Assembly: GCA_025449115.1 (NCBI GenBank)
Contig: JAHLKC010000136.1
Coordinates: 50,625 to 114,624 of the forward strand
DNA from: Chytridium lagenaria
Taxonomy: Eukaryota > Chytridiomycota > Chytridiomycetes > Chytridiales > Chytridiaceae
Direction of reading: 5' to 3'
DNA: 64,000 nt
The notes under the pieces were generated by a model, which was not told the DNA's origin, did not search any database, and saw nothing but the letters and a program-made list of their open reading frames with translations. The position numbers and the translations under genes are program-made. This document shows, one piece after another, positions 11,599 through 23,688 of this stretch. The first letter of the stretch is position 1. The number at the start of each line of letters is the position of its first letter.

Positions 11599-13813
11599 TT
11601 ATCGGAGTTGATCCTTGACGGCTTCGTACAATTTTAAGGATTCTGGGTTTACCAGACTGCTCGTATTTGTGACGGTCTCGCCGTTAAGAATCTTTTTAAC
11701 GGCGATTTCGACCTTCTTCCCTGTGTGAGTGTACTGCGTACGAGTAAGAACGATTCTTGTGATTTATATACATACCGGAATCTCCTCAATCGGCAAAATG
11801 ATGGCAGGAACATGTCTTCATAAGTGTTAGCGTAGATAACCAATGCGAGTATACCGAGGCGATAATTGGTCCCTTATCTTGCTGCGAATACGGGCGATTA
11901 AGTCGTCAGTAACGCTGAACCCGGCCTTTGATTTCAAAAACATAACCACACGTTCATCATTGGAATGCCTCTGGCCGACCTTTATAAAACATCAATACAT
12001 CATTTGAAAAGAATGTCTCACCGCCAAGCAATCTGATACCTCGTCAAATTGCGCGACCACATTATAAAGCTCGCTACTCCCAAATCGCACACCTCCAGGC
12101 TTCAATGTCCCATCACTGCTATTATTAAAAAATTTGCGGTCCTTAATGAGATTACCTTCGACCTAGCATGACAACGCCGTGTGTATTCGGGTTGATAAAT
12201 ACGAAATCACCATGATACCAGACATTCGGGTAAGTCGAAAAGTATGATCCATGGTATTTTTCTCCAGTCGGGTCGTTCCAGAAGAATACAGGCATGACGG
12301 GGAACGGCTTCACACAGACAAGATCCCCAGCAGCTCCAAGAATGGACTTTCCGTTAGAGTCCCAGGATTCTACGGCCATGCCAAGACAGCGATTCATGAT
12401 TTCTCCACGGTAAACGGTTCTTCACAACTGTGGCCGGCAAAAAGCGAGATAATGTCCGTTCCACCTGTAATAGATCCAAGAAGCACGTCCTCCTTGATCT
12501 CGGAGTATACAAAGTCGAACTGTTCGGGGTACAGTGGAGAACCTGTCGAGTAAATGTGCCTCAACGAAGCAAGGGAGTGCGACTTCCTAGGATGAATTCC
12601 CATTTCCTGCATAGATGCAATGTACTTCGCCGAAGTTCCAAAAACCGTAATTTTCAGGGTATCAACCAAATCCCAAGACGTGTAGGAGTTGACTTGAATG
12701 GGCTACCATCGTATAACACAAAAGTCACGCCCAATGAAAGCCCGCTAATGAGCCATTGCCACATCATCCACGACGTTGTTGTGTAGTATAGCATAACATC
12801 ATTGCGATTAAGCCCCCATGGATTTTATGCTCCTTCACATGTTGAATCAACGCTCCGCCAGCAGAGTGGACAATGCATTTTGGCTTTCCGGTGGTTCCTG
12901 AGGAATATAGGATGAATAGAGGGTGGTCAAAAGGCAGCTGCTCGAAGACAAGAGAGTCATCTGCATGCGCGAGTCCGAGAAAAGATTGAAGAGAAACACC
13001 CTTCTCTATTTTCAAATCCATGGACGCCGATTCCACGTTCGGAATGATGATGACTTTCTGTACGTGTGAAGACCTGATTATACGTAAGATGGGCGGCACT
13101 AAGAGTAGCAAACCTTCAGCAACCGTCTTAAGCTTATCCAGATGGCTATAAGTCTTTCCGTTATAGACGACAGCGTTGACAGAGAATAAAAACTTCGGTT
13201 CAATTTGACCGAAACGTTCCAACACAGCTGTGGGCCCAAGATCAGGCGATGCCGACGACCAGATAGCACCAATGGAAGCGACAGCTAACAAAACGATGAC
13301 AGTTTTCGGCACATTAGGGAGGTACGCAGCTACCACGTCACGTTCACGCAAACCAGCCCGACGAAGGGCTGAAGCATAAACTTTAACCTGTTCCGCCAAT
13401 TCAGCAAAAGTAATGGCTTTTCCAATGCCATTTTCGTTAGCCTCGATGAGTGCAATCTGCTGATCCCGATATTTCCTATTGACATGGTCAGATCTTGGGG
13501 ACAAAGCAAGGCTCACATACATCAAGTTTTCAGCATAATTCAGTTTGGCTCCTCCAAACCATTTTGGGACCTTATCCATCGTCACAGAAGTATCAAGAAC
13601 GGCTTTGTAGTTGGCGCTGCTGATGATGCCGCCAAAACTCCCACACGGCAGCCCAGAAATCACTTAATGCATCAATGGACCATGCATAGAGGTCATCATA
13701 GGCCTTGAGATGGAGACCATGCTTTTTGTTGACGTAGTTTTCTAAAATTCGGTGATAGTTGATGGGGACTTTGAAGACCATAAGGCCTTGGGACGAAGGT
13801 TCACTTCCTCCAT
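11599..13813 (-). CDS. AACS: Acetoacetyl-CoA synthetase (frame broken at about five sites)
   Basis: A cytosolic acyl-CoA synthetase (ANL superfamily) that makes acetoacetyl-CoA from acetoacetate for sterol and lipid synthesis. Homology runs from [28 protein letters not shown] through [17 protein letters not shown], the AMP-binding P-loop ([12 protein letters not shown]), the ATP-site region [17 protein letters not shown] and [15 protein letters not shown], to the C-terminal lysine region [30 protein letters not shown]. Four introns in the 3' part splice cleanly. The coding frame breaks by one base near 13744-13747, 13634-13637, 12811-12815, 12696 and 12412-12420, mostly in homopolymer runs. 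Either the assembly has errors or the gene is decaying; otherwise all catalytic regions are present. Confidence 0.92.
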
Positions 13814-13932
13814 GGCGTGATTCCGTCAAAAGATTTTTTTCCGGACAAGCCCGGGTTCGAAGGGCATTGCTTCCCCATATATTACACCCGTTCATCCATG
13901 ACCATAAATAAATAAATATTCTTTTATTTATT

Positions 13933-14974
13933 TTATTTCGTTTTCTCATTTGCTTTTGACACGACGGTTCTAATGAGTTCCGTGATCTCTGCGGCTTTCA
14001 CGGCTGCCACATTGGAGCATCTTAAAATTAAACTCATCTCCAGAGGGCAACCACCTGCTTTCGATAATGTGCACAGCTCACGATGAGCATTTACGACAAT
14101 AGTCATATCTCCTTCCTGGACTTGTTCCTCCAGGTGGCTTGGATCCATGATCACCCTCTCGCTTAAAACGATATCAATTAAAAACATCTAGAGTCAACTC
14201 ACCCGTCGTCGAAAAGTCCAAATGTAATACAAATAGGTATATGATGCACGCTCAGGGGTATCGGGTTTCTCTCGTCCATGGGTACTTGGAAGAATGTGAG
14301 TGGATTGTCGCAAATGAATAGGTGTGTACTTACCACTGTTACAACATCACCATCAACAGATATATCTGGCCGACGGAAATGTAGTAAAGCAGTGACTGCG
14401 GCTATACATGCGCAATCCAAAATATTTCCTTCATGATCCAGTACATGAATGTCTATCCGGATGGACCAAACCTGAAAATGTTGCTCAGAATGTTGTTTGA
14501 AAGCGTAGGTTATACCTTTTCTCCAGAAATGATACATAGACCCTCAGTATCGATAGCACGGGTCCTCTTTAAAGCTTTCTCTAAAAGTCTGCTCACAAGC
14601 ACTTCCTCTTCTGATGGCCTGTAACTGTTAACTTGAATCATTTGACATTTCCATTACCGTCCAGTTTCAAACGTAGGTGATGCCATTGGAGAAAATGAGG
14701 TTGTAAATGTAACGAATCCTTCGTTCGGATTATTGGCGAGAGGTCTTTCGATCTCTGCAGAAACATTTGCGAGAACTCTGTCCAAACTGTTGGCGTTTGC
14801 ATTGTTTAAACGAGACGATCACCTTGTTTTCCCCAACAAGGCTTCTACTCTTCCATAATCCGGCCCAAAGATAATTTTAACGTTCCTATAGTCCAAAAGC
14901 TTTCTCCCATCCCATCGAATCCCATCTTGAAGTGCCTGGTACACAAAGTCCTTTTCATTCTTTGAAGGCTCCAT
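13933..14974 (-). CDS. RRP45: Exosome complex subunit RRP45/EXOSC9
   Basis: An RNase PH-like subunit of the six-member ring of the RNA exosome, which threads RNA to the catalytic subunit for 3'-5' processing in nucleus and cytoplasm. The ATG giving MEPSKNEKDFVYQAL fits the family start. The next segment, GIRWDGRKLLDYRNVKIIFG, is the RNase PH signature, followed by GRVEALLGKT, RPLANNPNEGFVTFTTSFSPMA, the LLEKALKRTRAIDTEGLCI helix, WSIRIDIHVLDHEGNILDCACIAAVTAL, and the C-terminal RNase PH domain 2 with MDERNPIPLSVHHIPICITFGLFDDG and MDPSHLEEQVQEGDMTIVVN. Several introns of 39-55 nt restore the frame. The neighbour LZTFL1 is divergent, about 0.7 kb away. Confidence 0.95.
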
Positions 14975-15675
14975 TTCGTTGGGTTGGATTGCACGGTCCG
15001 AAAAAGAAAGATATTGACAATTTAAAAGGTGATCTTGGATTCCATGCAAAGGATGATCATTTCGAACTCTGAAAGAGGAGAGGGGGAAACGGGAAGCTCC
15101 TCAGATTGATGGACTCAATAATTAGTAAATAAGGTGTCTACGCAATAGCATTCAGTACGAAGATGTGTAGGTTTTAACAGGATTTAGTGAGGGAAGACCT
15201 CTTTGTACTAAAAGATATCAACCTTTACAAGGCGCTATCACCCCTTTTGTCTTAAAGCTCTATGGTATAATTGGATGATAAGGTAGCTACTAATATCGTT
15301 TCTAACGGATGATGTGGATAGACCCCTAACAACTTATGCATCAAGTAGCAAGTAAGATTTTTTTCATTTTACCCACAATACGCATGCCTTGCCAAATAGA
15401 TAATACATGGCTTTACAAGAATCCTAGTAGAATGATACAGTTTGATCTTTGGACCAATTTCGATTGTAACGGAAGTTCAGATTACAAATATCCAGTTTTT
15501 TCTATTGTACAGTTCTCTCCAAACTTTATCGTCCCCTGCGTATATGCGTAAATGTAATTAGAGTTGGAGTCACAGTATGTTTGATCCGAGTCCAGATGCG
15601 CATGTTGAGTAGTAGTATCTCAAGAAAACATGCAAGTTCACCAATGTGACACGTTTTGGAAAAACAAATAAAGAT
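14975..15675. other. Intergenic, between divergent RRP45 and LZTFL1
   Basis: About 700 bp upstream of both neighbours. It is AT-rich, with one short open frame (15336-15551) that has no recognisable motif. I see no RNA gene or repeat here. Confidence 0.5.
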
Positions 15676-16672
15676 ATGGATCTGACAAGACAACATCAAC
15701 AAGAGATAGTCGATTATCTCAAATTCGTTCGCGCTCAGCGAACCCAAACAATACGAGAACTCACATGCACCGTAGAAGAAGTATCAGAGTTGCGGCTATC
15801 GGATACAACTTACAGCCAGGACGAAGTGAAGGCCATTGTTGATGATTTGGAGGCAGCACTCAAGAGTGCGGTGGATTGTGAGCTGATGCATCATTCGCAT
15901 CGGCATATTCTGCTGCTGCAGCAGTATTTTTCGCAAGGAGAGAAAAAAGATGTAAGCTTCCGGGGGAACTTTATGGAGTTGGACGATAGGTATAATTGTC
16001 GTGGAATGTTATGCAGTTTAACTATGGGCTTAATAGAAAATTACTCCAATTGGCGGCCCAGTTTGAACAAGACCATTTGCCAACTGATGCATGTATGCTA
16101 TTAAATCACAATTATTAATGTTTAATTAGGGAAGTGCGCCTAGACCTGTAAATGCCAAAACGGTGAAGCCTCTAGATTTTGGAAGACTGCTAACATATGT
16201 TGGATAAAGGAAACGAAGGTTGAAGTCAAAAATGCTCCGCTGGACAGGGTAGGGATATTATTATTTACATGCGTAGTTTTTAATTAAGCAAGGGTTTGCC
16301 TCCGTTGACATTTGACGCGTCAAAGGTGACAGTGAACTTTCTGTAATTGAGTTCAAAATAATACTTATAATTCACAGCGGAACGATGATGTGATACAGGA
16401 GCTGAAGGTGGAGAGAACACAAAATTGAAATACTCAATAGACTTATAGAACAAAAACATGGAGTTAGAGAGAAAGGTTCGGATGTTGGAACAAGTGAGAA
16501 GACTTAAAAAAGTTCAATTGCATTAAAAAATTTTAAGGACCTCAATACACGAATCGACAGGAGTACACCCGTACAAAACCTTAAAAAGATGCTAGACCGC
16601 AAAAATGAGCTTTTGAGAAAATACAAGTCAATAGCAGCAAAATATGAGCCCGACATAGTAGATGATGATTAG
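15676..16672 (+). CDS. LZTFL1: Leucine zipper transcription factor-like 1 (BBSome regulator, BBS17)
   Basis: LZTFL1 is a coiled-coil protein that regulates BBSome movement in cilia. The first exon (MDLTRQHQQEIVDYLKFVRAQ.., SELRLSDTTYSQDEVKAIVDDLEAAL, ELMHHSHRHILLLQQYFSQGEKK) matches the family N-terminus closely: HQ.E...Y..F.R..R, the RL..DT...DEV core and the LLL.Q.F.Q.E. segment. Later exons give NRKLLQLAAQFEQDHLP and GSAPRPVNAKTVKPLD. The last exon ends PVQNLKKMLDRKNELLRKYK, then AAKYEP and an acidic tail, again the family C-terminus (MKKML..KNEQI..LRKRL..YEP). Middle exons are short and only partly resolved. Its presence implies a flagellated life stage. Its stop codon is 3 bp from the stop of the convergent TPGS1-like gene. 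Confidence 0.93.
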
Positions 16673-16675
16673 GTT

Positions 16676-17649
16676 TTAAACTCTTGCAAGAGCTTCAAGT
16701 TGCTTCGAGACAATGTTTTGCATTTCATCAAATCTAAGAAATAAGAATGTCGTATTGGTGTCGCGAAATGATATGTTTGTGTCAAAGAGGGAGCGCATGC
16801 CTCCTTTCCAGCTATACCAACTTAGAAAATACCTTGATAGAACTTAAACTACCTATCGCCTATAAGATCATTATCTTGCCTTAAGATTTGTCCAAATAAC
16901 TCTTTCAATTCTTCCACGGCCAAAAATCCGTTTGATCCTTTATCGCTGTAATTCTTCTGTACCTCAGACATATATTCTGCCAAAGTCAACCCTTGACAAC
17001 TGAACGCTACACACCTTCAAAAATGGAAAATACAAAAACAGATCTCGCAAAAAGTTCAATGATACACGAGTGTCTTGATCAAGCCATGAGCACACGAGAG
17101 CCTTCAAACCGTGTCGAGCGATTTGGTAACTCCTTATTTCTTTAAATATATATGCGAACAAAATCGTCCGACGTTTGTTACTTACTCCATAAATTGATTT
17201 AAAAAACCGGTGAATGTTGATATGTCTAAAGATTCTCCGCGCTCATTATCTAAAGAACTTTAAGCCATTTGACGGCGCAGTTTTACTTACGCCTCGTTGA
17301 AAGAAGTTGAAAAGCGTTGAAAGTATTCTCCCAAAACTCTGACGAAGTCCAGTGGAATATCTTACAAAGTGCTGCAGCATGCTGAGTTGGAAAAGACTTG
17401 TGATCGCTTTGAAGGCTACGCGCGGTATTTGTGTTAATTGAGTTCTTTACAACAATGTTTAGCCTACTGTCCAAGGTAATCGCAAATGTAGGCTAAAGGA
17501 TCCGCTGGTTGTATCTCTAGCAAGCCCGAAAACACTACTGATATAGCATTGATAGTACCTCCTTTAGCTTTTTTATGATTAGCTTTGGCGTTCAAAAGTA
17601 TGGACTCATTTGTTTACATACTCAAAAAGTCATTGTCAACAGAAGACAT
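16676..17649 (-). CDS. Probable tubulin polyglutamylase complex subunit 1 (TPGS1-like)
   Basis: A probable TPGS1, the scaffold of the complex that adds glutamate chains to axonemal tubulin. The region TINAISVVFSGLLEIQPADP, then LAYICDYL, resembles the DPY30/RIIa-like N-terminal helix pair of TPGS1 (VTEMLRAALLKVLE.RPEEPIAFLAHYF). The next exon, HAAALCKIFHWTSSEFWENT then FNAFQLLSTR, matches the R.AFNNNVSVAYECLS segment. Then come IARHGLKALVCSWLDQDTRV.. and a C-terminal FLFLRFDEMQNIVSKQLEAL helix. Introns near 17413-17465, 17179-17287, 16979-17016 and 16803-16853 look plausible. The first exon has an in-frame stop soon after the ATG at 17649, so the start is uncertain. The tail-to-tail ciliary neighbour LZTFL1 fits the assignment. 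Identity by eye is weak, so treat it as a candidate. Confidence 0.5.
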
Positions 17650-17717
17650 AATTGTCAACAGACGACATGATTTTTCACATGTAAAACAATGAAATTATTA
17701 TCTATTTCATATCATAT

Positions 17718-18541
17718 TTAATCATCTAGAAGGATATCCCACTTATCAGGGATATGCATCCACGCCAATTGTAATATTTGTTTCCGATTGAGAGGAATAA
17801 TAGGGCTACTTTGTCCTCTCGGTATTCGAAAAAGAACAAGCTCTGATGACTCGTCAATGTAGTCCATCTCCTTGTGGATCTGGTCGTGAGTGTCTTCCAA
17901 TGTGTCCGAAGGTCGAATGAAGATAGCTCCAAGTAGCTCTCCAACAGGCTTTGCGATCAGAGTCCGCCTGAATATCCTGACCTCTCTCCGTCTCTCTAAA
18001 CACCGTTCTGCAGTCAGCTTGTATGATCTTGCTTTTTTTAAGGCAAAAAACCATAATTACCGTCTGTTGCTCTTCCTTTATTCGAAGCAAGCTGGGGTGT
18101 TGGCGAAGGTACGATCGGGGTAGGCGTTGGCGCCGGTGCTGGTGTAGGTGTCGTATGAGCAATATCTGTTGGAACGTCCGCAACTATATCATCTTTCCTC
18201 AAATAATTCGGAATGAACTGTTTTGCATTCTCTTCCTGCAGTCTTGTTGTTTTCTCAGGAGGTATATTAAATATGGATGCTACACTCGAAGCTGCAAGAT
18301 CAGCCGGGGTCTCTCCTTTAGAGTTTTTGATCGTAGCATCAGCACCTTTCACCAACAAAAGACGGACCACATCTGCATGGCCTCTCTTGGAAGCCCAGTG
18401 CAGCGGGGTCCAGCCGTTTATATGGTGGACGGCATTGACGGAGACGCCGTTATTTAAGAGCATGTTGACGGCGATGATGTCTCCAGATGCGCATGCGGCC
18501 AAGATGTCGTTAACGAGCTCGAGCTCGATGTCGACGGACAT
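17718..18541 (-). CDS. Ankyrin-repeat protein, ANKRD40-like
   Basis: A protein with two to three N-terminal ankyrin repeats. The start MSVDIELELVNDILAACASG leads to VNMLLNNGVSVNAVHHINGW, TPLHWASKRGHADVVRLLLV and KGADATIKNSKGETPADLAA, the canonical TPLHWA...G..VV..LL pattern. A linker contains FIPNYLRKDD, matching the FVPNYL motif of ANKRD40, then a proline-threonine repeat (PTPAPAPTPTPIVPSPTP). One intron near 18030-18050 changes frame to the C-terminal domain: VRIFRRTLIAKPVGELLGAI, LEDTHDQIHKEMDYIDESSE, LVLFRIPRGQ and a final DKWDILLDD. The C-terminal part resembles the conserved domain after the ankyrins in ANKRD40. Cellular role is not established. Confidence 0.75.
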
Positions 18542-18998
18542 TTTTGGGGAAGAGTAGTGGTTGAGGATCAAAATTTGACCCCAAAACCTACATTAGGCGC
18601 GTACACAATTGCGAGTATAAGTAATCTTCCCTAAACTGCACGCACAGTGAACTTATTTACGAATTTTAGCTTCGTCCTTGCATAAATACTTCTAAATCAT
18701 TCATAATAAAAAGGAAGAAGCAGTACAGTATCCAAACTACTTCAAAGAAATAAGATGACAACATCTCCTTGCGTATGCTATTGCTCGAGAACAGCTCTTA
18801 AACTTTGTTGAGAGCACCTGTAACCCAAACAGCGAAACCAGAAGCGATCGTCATATCTGTGTTATTAAAAATAATAAAGTAGGTACCGTCTTAGAATGTA
18901 TTTTGTATATTTATTGCTGTTGTTGTTTTGCAGACAATTTTTTTAAAGAAAACCAAAACAAAGAACAACACCTGTTGACACCCCGATTAAAAGAACAA
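18542..18998. other. Intergenic, between divergent ANKRD40-like and IQGAP genes
   Basis: About 450 bp that must hold both promoters. I see no repeat or RNA gene; a run of T-rich sequence lies at 18900-18950. Confidence 0.4.
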
Positions 18999-21900
18999 AT
19001 GAGCCATCCCGAGCTCACAGGTCATGAGGGGGACGTCATCGGTGAGTACTATGCCTTCAGTATTTTCTCATTCTTTCTATGGCAATGCCTCAAATATCTA
19101 AAATGTTTACATCTGCAGGAATGCAAGGAAGGCTCCGTCTCCAAAAGGGTCAAGTGAGGGACAAGGACGCCTCTTGGATGGATAAAGAACGTCTTCAACT
19201 TCAAGCCTACGAATACCTTTGCCACATTGGCGAAGCCAAAGAGTATGCATCCATGAGTTTGATTCGTTTGCTGATATTGCCGACAGGTGGATTGAGGCGT
19301 GCATCCATGAGCACATTGCTCCAACGACACAACTTGAGGAAGAACTTCGTAATGGTATTATCCTTGCAAAACTTGCGCGATCGTTTTCACCGCAGAGCGT
19401 TAAGAAGATTTTTGAGGTGGTTGGATGCTTGTGGTGTGTGCTGAATGACTTCAGGACAAAACCAAGTTGCAGTATAAACATTCTGATAACATCAACTACC
19501 TCTTGAACGCAATGAAAGAAGTTGGACTTCCTCAGGTCTGTGACATGTTAAATTGATGGCCTCTTAACCCTTTCTTAGGTCTTCTTCTTTGAGTTGACGG
19601 ATCTTTACGAGAAGAAGAACATTCCAAAGGTTATTTACTGCATCCATGCCTTGAGGTGAGGACATTGACGATAAGCCATCTCTTACATTCACATAGTCAT
19701 GTGCTGGCAGCGAAAGGGCTGGCCCCTTATATCAAGAACCTTCTTGGAAAACTCACCTTCACAGACAAGGAACTCGACGCAACCCAACAATCTTTAGAGC
19801 AAGCCGGTGTCCAAATGCCACAATTCAGCAACATTGAGAGTGCTTTAAAAGCAGAGTTGAAGGAAGAACCTCAACCAACTGAAGAAGAGAGTCAGTCATC
19901 ACATCTTTATTATTCCTAACCATAAATCACAGAGCGTGCTGCCTTCTTCGCCGCCAACGAGTCCAAAATCATCAAATCCCAAGCCGCCATTCGCCAGCGC
20001 CTAGCAAGAAAACGGCTGAACTCTCTTAAATCCCGCCCGCGACGCTCGTATTCGTGCAGAGCAGGATCGTCTCCGTGCGGAGCAAGATCGACTTAGCAAG
20101 ATCGTGAAGGCGCAAGCTGTGATCAGAATGCACAATGCTCGTCGCCAATACGTGGATAGACTTCACTTTTATAAGAGGAATGAGAGCTCTGTCTTGCATA
20201 TTCAGGCAACGTGGAAAATGCATGTTGTGAAAAGATCTTATGTGAAACGATTGAAGGAGATTCGTAATGTGGAGCCGCAGATTACACGGGTAGGATATCC
20301 ATCATATTATCAGAGTCTTACACCGTTTTTTTAAAGCTGCAAGCTATTATTCGTGGAAGAAAGGACAGACAGGCTTATCTCGAGAGGTTGAACTACTTTA
20401 AGAAAAACGAAGCCGCTATTGTCAAGATTCAGGCCTTTTGGAGAGCCAAACACGCCCAAAATGCTTACCAATCGCTCTGTAACTGCCAGAAATCGTTTAT
20501 CATTAACTAACATACTTGTAGCGAACCTCAAAAATCCTCCACTCAAGACCATCCAAGAGTTTATTAATCTGTTAGACGACACTGAACAAGACTTTGAAGA
20601 TGATATTGACGTTGAATCCTCCGTCGCATGGTCGTCAAGAAGATTCGTGAAAACATTCAAACCGAAGTCAACTCAACGAGCTGACCTTAAGATCGCTCTT
20701 CTAGTTAAGAACCGTATTTCTTTGGAAGAAGTCGTTCATTCGACCAAGAAGATGAAATTGACGTTATCTGGGGAAAGCATGGCTGAGAAAGATCATAATC
20801 CGTTTCCCAACGAAGCATGGATAAAGAGTCAAGAGCCAAATATGAGGCGTATCAGCAGCTTTCTACTTGTTGCAGACGCAGCCAATGTACCTTGCCAAGA
20901 TGATGTTTACGTTGAATAAGAAGAGTGGGGGGAGTGTGATTAAATTTTTGGAACAGGTCGTGCTTACCCTATATGGATATGCGCAAAAACGAGAGAAGAG
21001 TATTTGTTGCTTTCGCTGATTAAGGTGAGTTTTTTAAATTGGCTAATCACGCTAACGGTCCTGTAGACTGCCATCAAAATTGAAGTCGATGAGATCTCCA
21101 AAATTGACGAATTCTGGCGTTCAAACCCCTTCTTCATCAAGCTCGTTCTCCACTACACCAGGTTACTCTCTGCTTCCCGTATTATCACTAACCCGTCATA
21201 GAGGAGCAAAGGAAAGACAATTCTTGCGAGATCTCCTCCAGCCTCTCTTAAAAGTCATCATGTCCGACACGTCTCTCGACCTTGAATGCGATCCTTTATT
21301 CGTAAGCCCTCTTCACGAATACGTAGCTTACATTTTCAAGATTTACAAAAGCTTAATTCGGGAGGAGGAATCTCGGACTGGAGAGCAAAGCACGAGACCT
21401 TATGATGCCACAGCAGCTCAGGCCGCTCAAGATCCTGAAGTCATGGAAAGGCAGAAGAAGAGTATGGCTTAAATATTTATCCGCTTCTAATATTTCGAAG
21501 ATGGCATCAAGTTGAAGAATATCACGGATCTATTCTTGGGGGCTATTATCAAGTCTATCAAAACTATGCCGTTTGGTATTCGATACATTGCGATGCAGCT
21601 GAAGGAGATCATTAAAGTAACCATCCTCAGCATTATCATAATCTCACATCGATTAGGAAAAATTCCCTGGAAATGACAGCGAAACTACAAAGCTTGTTGG
21701 AAACTTGATCTACTACCGTTACATCAACCCCGCTATAGTGTAAGTCCATCATTATCTCCGTCTATATATTTATTAACATATTCACTAAGCGCTCCTGAAG
21801 CGTTTGACGTTATCGAAGCAGCCGTTTCACCTACCCAGCGTAAAAACCTTGCAGAGGTCAACATCACCTTGCAATATCTTTTACTAACGTTCCCACAGGT

Positions 21901-23688
21901 CGCTAAAACCCTGCACCAAATCTCCGTCAACAGGGTGAACGTCAATGCTGCTGACGCGTTCACTCAAGAGATGAATGAGTACGTTTCGTCGTCGGCGAAA
22001 AAGTTTTTCGGGTTCTTTAATGAAGGTAAAACAATGATGTTTTGGTAACAGTCATTGAAACCATGTTTTTTTAGCCTCCAATGTTGTCACCGCCGAAGAG
22101 TACTTTAGTATGGATGAATTCATGGACGTGGGACGTCAACAAAAACCCACCATTCTCATCACTCCTAATGAAATCTATCAAGTCCATGATGCTTTACTCC
22201 AAAACGTGGATGACTTGGTAAGTTCTTTTTTAAAAAAACAAACCCATACCGTCCTCCTTGGCCGTTCCTAAAATTCAAAAAGACTTCCGACGCTAGCGAC
22301 CCTCTCCGCCAAATCCTCAACGACCTCGGACCCGCACCCCCCGTCTCCGAAAAATCCCAAACCGAAGTGCACCTCCCCCTCATCAACCGCTTCGCCAAAG
22401 TCGAAGGTAATTTCCCACTCCCTCCTCATCTAACCAAACACCTCTAGACGACAAGGACGTGAAACAACGCCACCTCTTCTCCGAAACCAAACGTCTCGTG
22501 ATCCTAACCCTCAAGATCCAATCTGGTAAAAGTCTTTTGGACGTTCTCGAAGCGCCTGTGACGGAGAAAGAGGAGAGCGAGTTTGCGATTGAAGCGCAGA
22601 AGGAGATGAATGCATTCTTGTTGTCAAAGGAGAAGAAGGAGCAGAAGAGAGGGTCTACTGTGGATGGGGAGTTGGGGGCGAGTATGGCGGAAGGTTGAGT
22701 TCGTCGGCTTCGTTGTTTTTTGGGAGTCAGTCGGCGTTGACTAAATCAGATGGGACAAGGTTTGTATATCCCCTTTAATCAACTTGTTTTTAACAATCCA
22801 TCCAGACATACGTTTTTCCAAATCAAACGACGCACACTTGAGAATATGGCGAAATTGGAATCATTAGGTCTTGTTTCGAAATCCAACAATTATCAGGATA
22901 TGTTAAATGCGATTGCAAAGGTATGGAGGTTTGAATTTAATTAAAGCTGATGTATATGTTTTAGGATATGATGAATAAACATCGACGCAAGTATCAACGG
23001 AAGAGGGAGTTGGAGTCTCTCAAAAAGACTTTATTGTACCTTGACGAAAAAGCATCATACCTTGAAGATCAAAAGAAATCGTATAATGATTACGTATCGG
23101 CTTGCATGTTGCAGCTCGGAAATAAGAAGACGTGAGTGTATAGTGTATACCCCTTTTAAAATCTATACTCTTGGTATAGACAAAATTCTAATTTTAAATC
23201 ACAGGAAAGGAAAGAAAGGCCCATTACCATTCACTCGTCAATACTACCATCTCAAAGAACTCAATAAATCCGGTCGGGTTCCCCAATACGGCTCCTTCAA
23301 ATACACTGCCGCCGAGCTCCAAAAGAAAGGTGTTCTCATGTCCATCGACGACTACAGTCCTAAACAGTATGTCACCGTCCCCCTTTCCCCCCCCCTTATT
23401 AACATGATCAGGTACAACCAAATCACACTCACGATCTCATCTGATGAGACGGGCGTGTTCAATATTGAGGCGTCACTCCTGGGTGTCAAGTTGAGCGAGA
23501 AGATGGAGTTGAGACTTGAGGATTTGTTGCAACAGCAGTATGATGGTGTTCAGAGTGTGTTGTTGTTTGATTTGGCAAAAGTGAATTTGAATTTACTTAT
23601 TTACATGATTAACAAAAAGTATGTATACACCCTCACCACTTTTTCATGATTTTTAATCTAATTCCCTTTTATTAGGTTCTACGTTTAA
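18999..23688 (+). CDS. IQGAP: IQGAP/Rng2-family Ras GTPase-activating-like protein
   Basis: A large scaffold for actin, calmodulin and small GTPases that organises the cytokinetic ring and cell cortex. The first two exons join to MSHPELTGHEGDVIGMQGRL and then MDKERLQLQAYEYLCHIGEA, the conserved start of the calponin-homology domain; WIEACIHE..PPTTQLEEELRNGIILAKL follows. IQ motifs are seen near 20030-20480 (AVIRMHNARRQYVDRL, IQATWKMHVVKRSY, IIRGRKDRQAYLERL, IQAFWRAKHAQ). The RasGAP domain covers about 20950-22030 (REEYLLLSLIK, FWRSNPFF.KLVLHYTRGAKERQFL, GIRYIAMQLKE, NLIYYRYINPAIV). The RasGAP C-terminal domain ends LLIYMINKKFYV after an intron at about 23620-23676. About 20 short introns. Length is normal for the family. 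Confidence 0.93.

Noticed and set aside
11599..13813. AACS called as a definite pseudogene
   Set aside because: The same type of indel occurs in essential genes such as GSK3, so sequencing error is the simpler explanation.
15120..15340. Possible tRNA or small RNA upstream of LZTFL1
   Set aside because: No cloverleaf arms or B-box could be traced by eye.
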